A stretch of DNA of 64,000 nucleotides from contig NZ_BLXX01000001.1 in NCBI RefSeq assembly GCF_014193515.1, forward strand, positions 496,001 through 560,000, read 5' to 3'. Positions 61,701 through 64,000 of this stretch are shown piece by piece. The notes under the pieces were generated by a model. It saw nothing but the letters and a program-made list of their open reading frames with translations, ran no database searches and had not been told where the DNA came from. The stretch is from Geomonas silvestris (lineage in GTDB: Bacteria; Desulfobacterota; Desulfuromonadia; Geobacterales; Geobacteraceae). Position numbers and translations under genes: made by a program. The number at the start of each line of letters is the position of its first letter. Position 1 is the stretch's first letter.

Positions 61701-61876
61701 ACGAGCTGAAGCGGCTCGCCCCGGGGCTCCCCATCCTGATCACCACCGGCTTCGGCGAGGTGGACGTCGCCTCGCGCCTCTCCCTTTCCCGGGTAGACGG
61801 CTACCTTGCGAAGCCCTACGACTTCCTGAAGCTGAAGGAGGCGGTGAACCTGGTGATCGATGCGACGGCTGGGTAG
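58709..61876 (+). CDS. PAS/GAF hybrid sensor histidine kinase
   Basis: A 1055-aa soluble hybrid kinase. Domains in order: an N-terminal PAS-like region (about 28-130); a PAS with a cysteine cluster (CYQSF, then CSYCPV, about 140-255); a PAS (about 268-385); a GAF (about 390-550); a further PAS (about 555-665); HisKA with [20 protein letters not shown]; ATPase with NLIINASEAIG and DDGCGMD, GLGMSAVLGI; and a C-terminal receiver with ITDLGMPVMDGYQM. The histidine-box type (AHDFNN) is the one often linked to downstream phosphorelay. No transmembrane region. The second PAS CX2C element could bind metal or sense redox; that is inference. Confidence 0.92.
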   Translation: MPENFVAAPTHPLDAPRSAPPDGEEHSFRELFFCHPSPLALVDAATLELVEINRQGVELFQLGATRTAPRLTDLVSFADPAAWQAFLTAPGDQWSEFAATLPRDGGHTPFSVHLRRAGQREGRLFALFTPAAEERTRDGVYASIVAHTGIGLTVIDSSLRVVSMNPTIRSWFPQVDPGERPLCYQSFNSPPLDAPCSYCPVVKVLEDGQSHHATTATPTPEGIRHFSMIATPVLDARGEVLSVIETAEDVTDRLLLEERMLEKSRNLQAVLDNAPIAIWYKDVAGRFRFVNKTFCRQIGIAEERLLEAGHFTEVLPARVAANCSVSDEACLGQQGPSTFRESFPFSDGREHLLSVTKGQVRSDDGEVLGVVGLGIDITEQQLYAERLQLLTDSFLRFGPDFNANINILTEVAGRILGARCALFNLLEQGELHSVGRWNLPGAFSGRRSPEGTVCYQVIRSGSAEPVVIADLAASPFAAGFREQLAAGITSYLGVPVCWGDRTVGVLCALFDHEFRPTPADLSFASIVAAALAIEEDRRSSVLAQQRSERLYRALFSEAGEGVFMMTTGGIILEVNQAFADMHGYRCEEMAGMQLGTLDTPASLAGAPERIGRLSAGEHLTFEVEHYHRDGHTFSLEVSASLLECDGEHRLICFHRDITERKRHEEERRTLERQFQQAQKLESLGVLAGGVAHDFNNILAIISGYCSLLAVEPERVPDYLPEIVNATERAAELCRQMLAYAGKTQFAMSHVDLTTLVDEMVRMLKATLPQNVALRLDRPRAPLVLVADSGQLRQVLMNLIINASEAIGARQGEIRVTLNRAALTQEEARCDHLGKEIPAGFYLCLEVADDGCGMDEATRLRVFEPFFSTKFSGRGLGMSAVLGIINAHGGALDLASTPGGGTCFRIYLPAPEEADRAAQGGRQLETASRWQGSGRVLLVEDEAMVRALAATMLGKLGFEVVQAANGEEGLSRFRHREGPFRLVITDLGMPVMDGYQMVDELKRLAPGLPILITTGFGEVDVASRLSLSRVDGYLAKPYDFLKLKEAVNLVIDATAG

Positions 61877-61890
61877 CGCGCGTGAAAGGG

Positions 61891-62463
61891 CTAGGGGCGA
61901 AACGCGGGGGAGCCGGCAGGGCGCCGGAGGCGGCGCACCAGCATGGGGACGAGCAGCATCGCGGCGAGCACCAGCCCGACGGTGGTGGCGGGGTCCTTCA
62001 CGTAGCGGTTCAGCTTCAGCGTGGTCAGCGCGATGACCGCGAAGTAGAGCAGGTCCCCCGCGATGGCGAAGGCCCACCCCGCCAGGAAGCCGTGCCCGGC
62101 CGCCAAAGCCGTGCTGCGCCCGGTCATCGGGTCCACCCCGAAGGAGACCAGGACCAGGGCGAGCGGACCGCTACTCGTGCCGGTCAACTGGGTCGCGCTG
62201 CGGGCGTTGGCGGCCTTGAGGGCCGCGGCGAAGCGGGACAGGGGGCGGATCCTGCCGAAGATGAGGGCGAAAAGCCGCAAGACGGGCTCGAAGGCGAGCG
62301 CCAGGACCAGGTCGGAGACCAGGTAGGTCGCGGCGGTGACCGGCCAGGCCACCCCGCTATCGCGGGCCACAAGCACCCCCGCGGGGATCCCCCCGCCCAC
62401 CGGAAGCAGGAACAGCTTGAATATCTCTACGAGCTTTGCGTTGTGCAGGTCGAAACCGGTCAT
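61891..62463 (-). CDS. Hypothetical integral membrane protein
   Basis: A 190-aa protein with about five hydrophobic segments (IFKLFLLPVGGGIPAGVLVA, AATYLVSDLVLALAF, LALVLVSFGV, FLAGWAFAIAGDLLYFAVIAL, TVGLVLAAMLLVPMLV). The N-terminal KLFLLPVGGGIPAGV and later GTSSGPLALVLVSFGVDP suggest a small transporter-like fold. Not assigned to a named family with confidence. ATG 62463 was preferred to the frame start at 62529, which would add a hydrophilic segment. Confidence 0.65.
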   Translation of the reverse strand: MTGFDLHNAKLVEIFKLFLLPVGGGIPAGVLVARDSGVAWPVTAATYLVSDLVLALAFEPVLRLFALIFGRIRPLSRFAAALKAANARSATQLTGTSSGPLALVLVSFGVDPMTGRSTALAAGHGFLAGWAFAIAGDLLYFAVIALTTLKLNRYVKDPATTVGLVLAAMLLVPMLVRRLRRPAGSPAFRP

Positions 62464-62636
62464 GAACTCATTTTTTCCGGAAGAGGTGATTGAACAGCCG
62501 GGCGCAGCCCATGCTAACACAGTAACCATCCCCTTGTAAGGGAATACCCTGGTGCAGCAAAAATTCCTTCCCTTCCCCGCCCGTCATCAGTATAATTCTT
62601 ACACTCACCGACGCGTCGCACCTACAAGGCTGACCG

Positions 62637-64000
<1,364 letters not shown>

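Overview
The window looks like a stretch of chromosome from a high-GC, metal-respiring deltaproteobacterium, most likely a member of the Geobacteraceae (Geobacter/Geomonas/Citrifermentans type). This is inferred from the gene mix: an electron-transfer flavoprotein operon with a membrane Fe-S quinone reductase, many PAS sensor kinases and response regulators, a sigma-28 chemotaxis promoter, a sigma-54 activator, selC and a type VI secretion cluster. No rRNA or species-level marker is present, so the assignment is family-level.

Layout. 1-4.1 kb: a response regulator/PAS/GGDEF protein running off the left edge, overlapping a hybrid kinase, then a glutamine amidotransferase. 4.1-9.9 kb: a CapA-like protein and the minus-strand etfB-etfA-HdrD-like operon, which should pass electrons from acyl-CoA-type dehydrogenases to menaquinone. 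10.2-14.1 kb: a TonB-like protein, galU, an FmdB-type zinc ribbon, and the overlapping YggT-DivIVA-DUF167-CBS operon. 14.4-16.8 kb: the selenocysteine tRNA gene selC, a phospholipase-D lipoprotein, and a response-regulator gene broken by an in-frame TGA.

16.8-22.1 kb is the most unusual region: a chromosomal integron. An integron-type tyrosine recombinase (plus strand) diverges from a lower-GC minus-strand array of small genes separated by attC-like inverted repeats with GTTGGCG/CGCCAAC cores. Cassette genes include an unknown 124-aa protein, a small membrane protein, a DUF4826 protein, a DUF4304 protein and possibly a VIT-family transporter. Between the integron and the next locus lie an unknown 213-aa protein and a tandem array of about 42-bp A/T-stemmed hairpins separated by GAGCTCC.

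23.7-33.9 kb is a one-direction type VI secretion cluster (tssJ-K-L-M-A-B-C-hcp) without tssE, F, G, H or vgrG. 33.9-41.1 kb: a small membrane protein, a PilZ protein, a lone TSCPD protein, and a giant SdrD_B-repeat protein with a striking block of eight [His/Tyr]-Cys repeats but no visible signal peptide.

41.2-50.3 kb: a PAS kinase, a methyl-accepting chemotaxis protein behind a near-consensus sigma-28 promoter, a flavodoxin-fold reductase, an L,D-transpeptidase, an Fe-S aldo/keto reductase and small ORFs. 50.5-57.4 kb: a minus-strand efflux operon (flavodoxin-fold oxidoreductase, small membrane protein, TolC, EmrA, EmrB) with a sigma-54 promoter and upstream inverted repeats, facing a divergent GAF-AAA-HTH sigma-54 activator that probably controls it. 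57.5-64 kb: an XRE-REC fusion regulator, a large PAS/GAF hybrid kinase, a small membrane protein and a further PAS kinase cut by the right edge.
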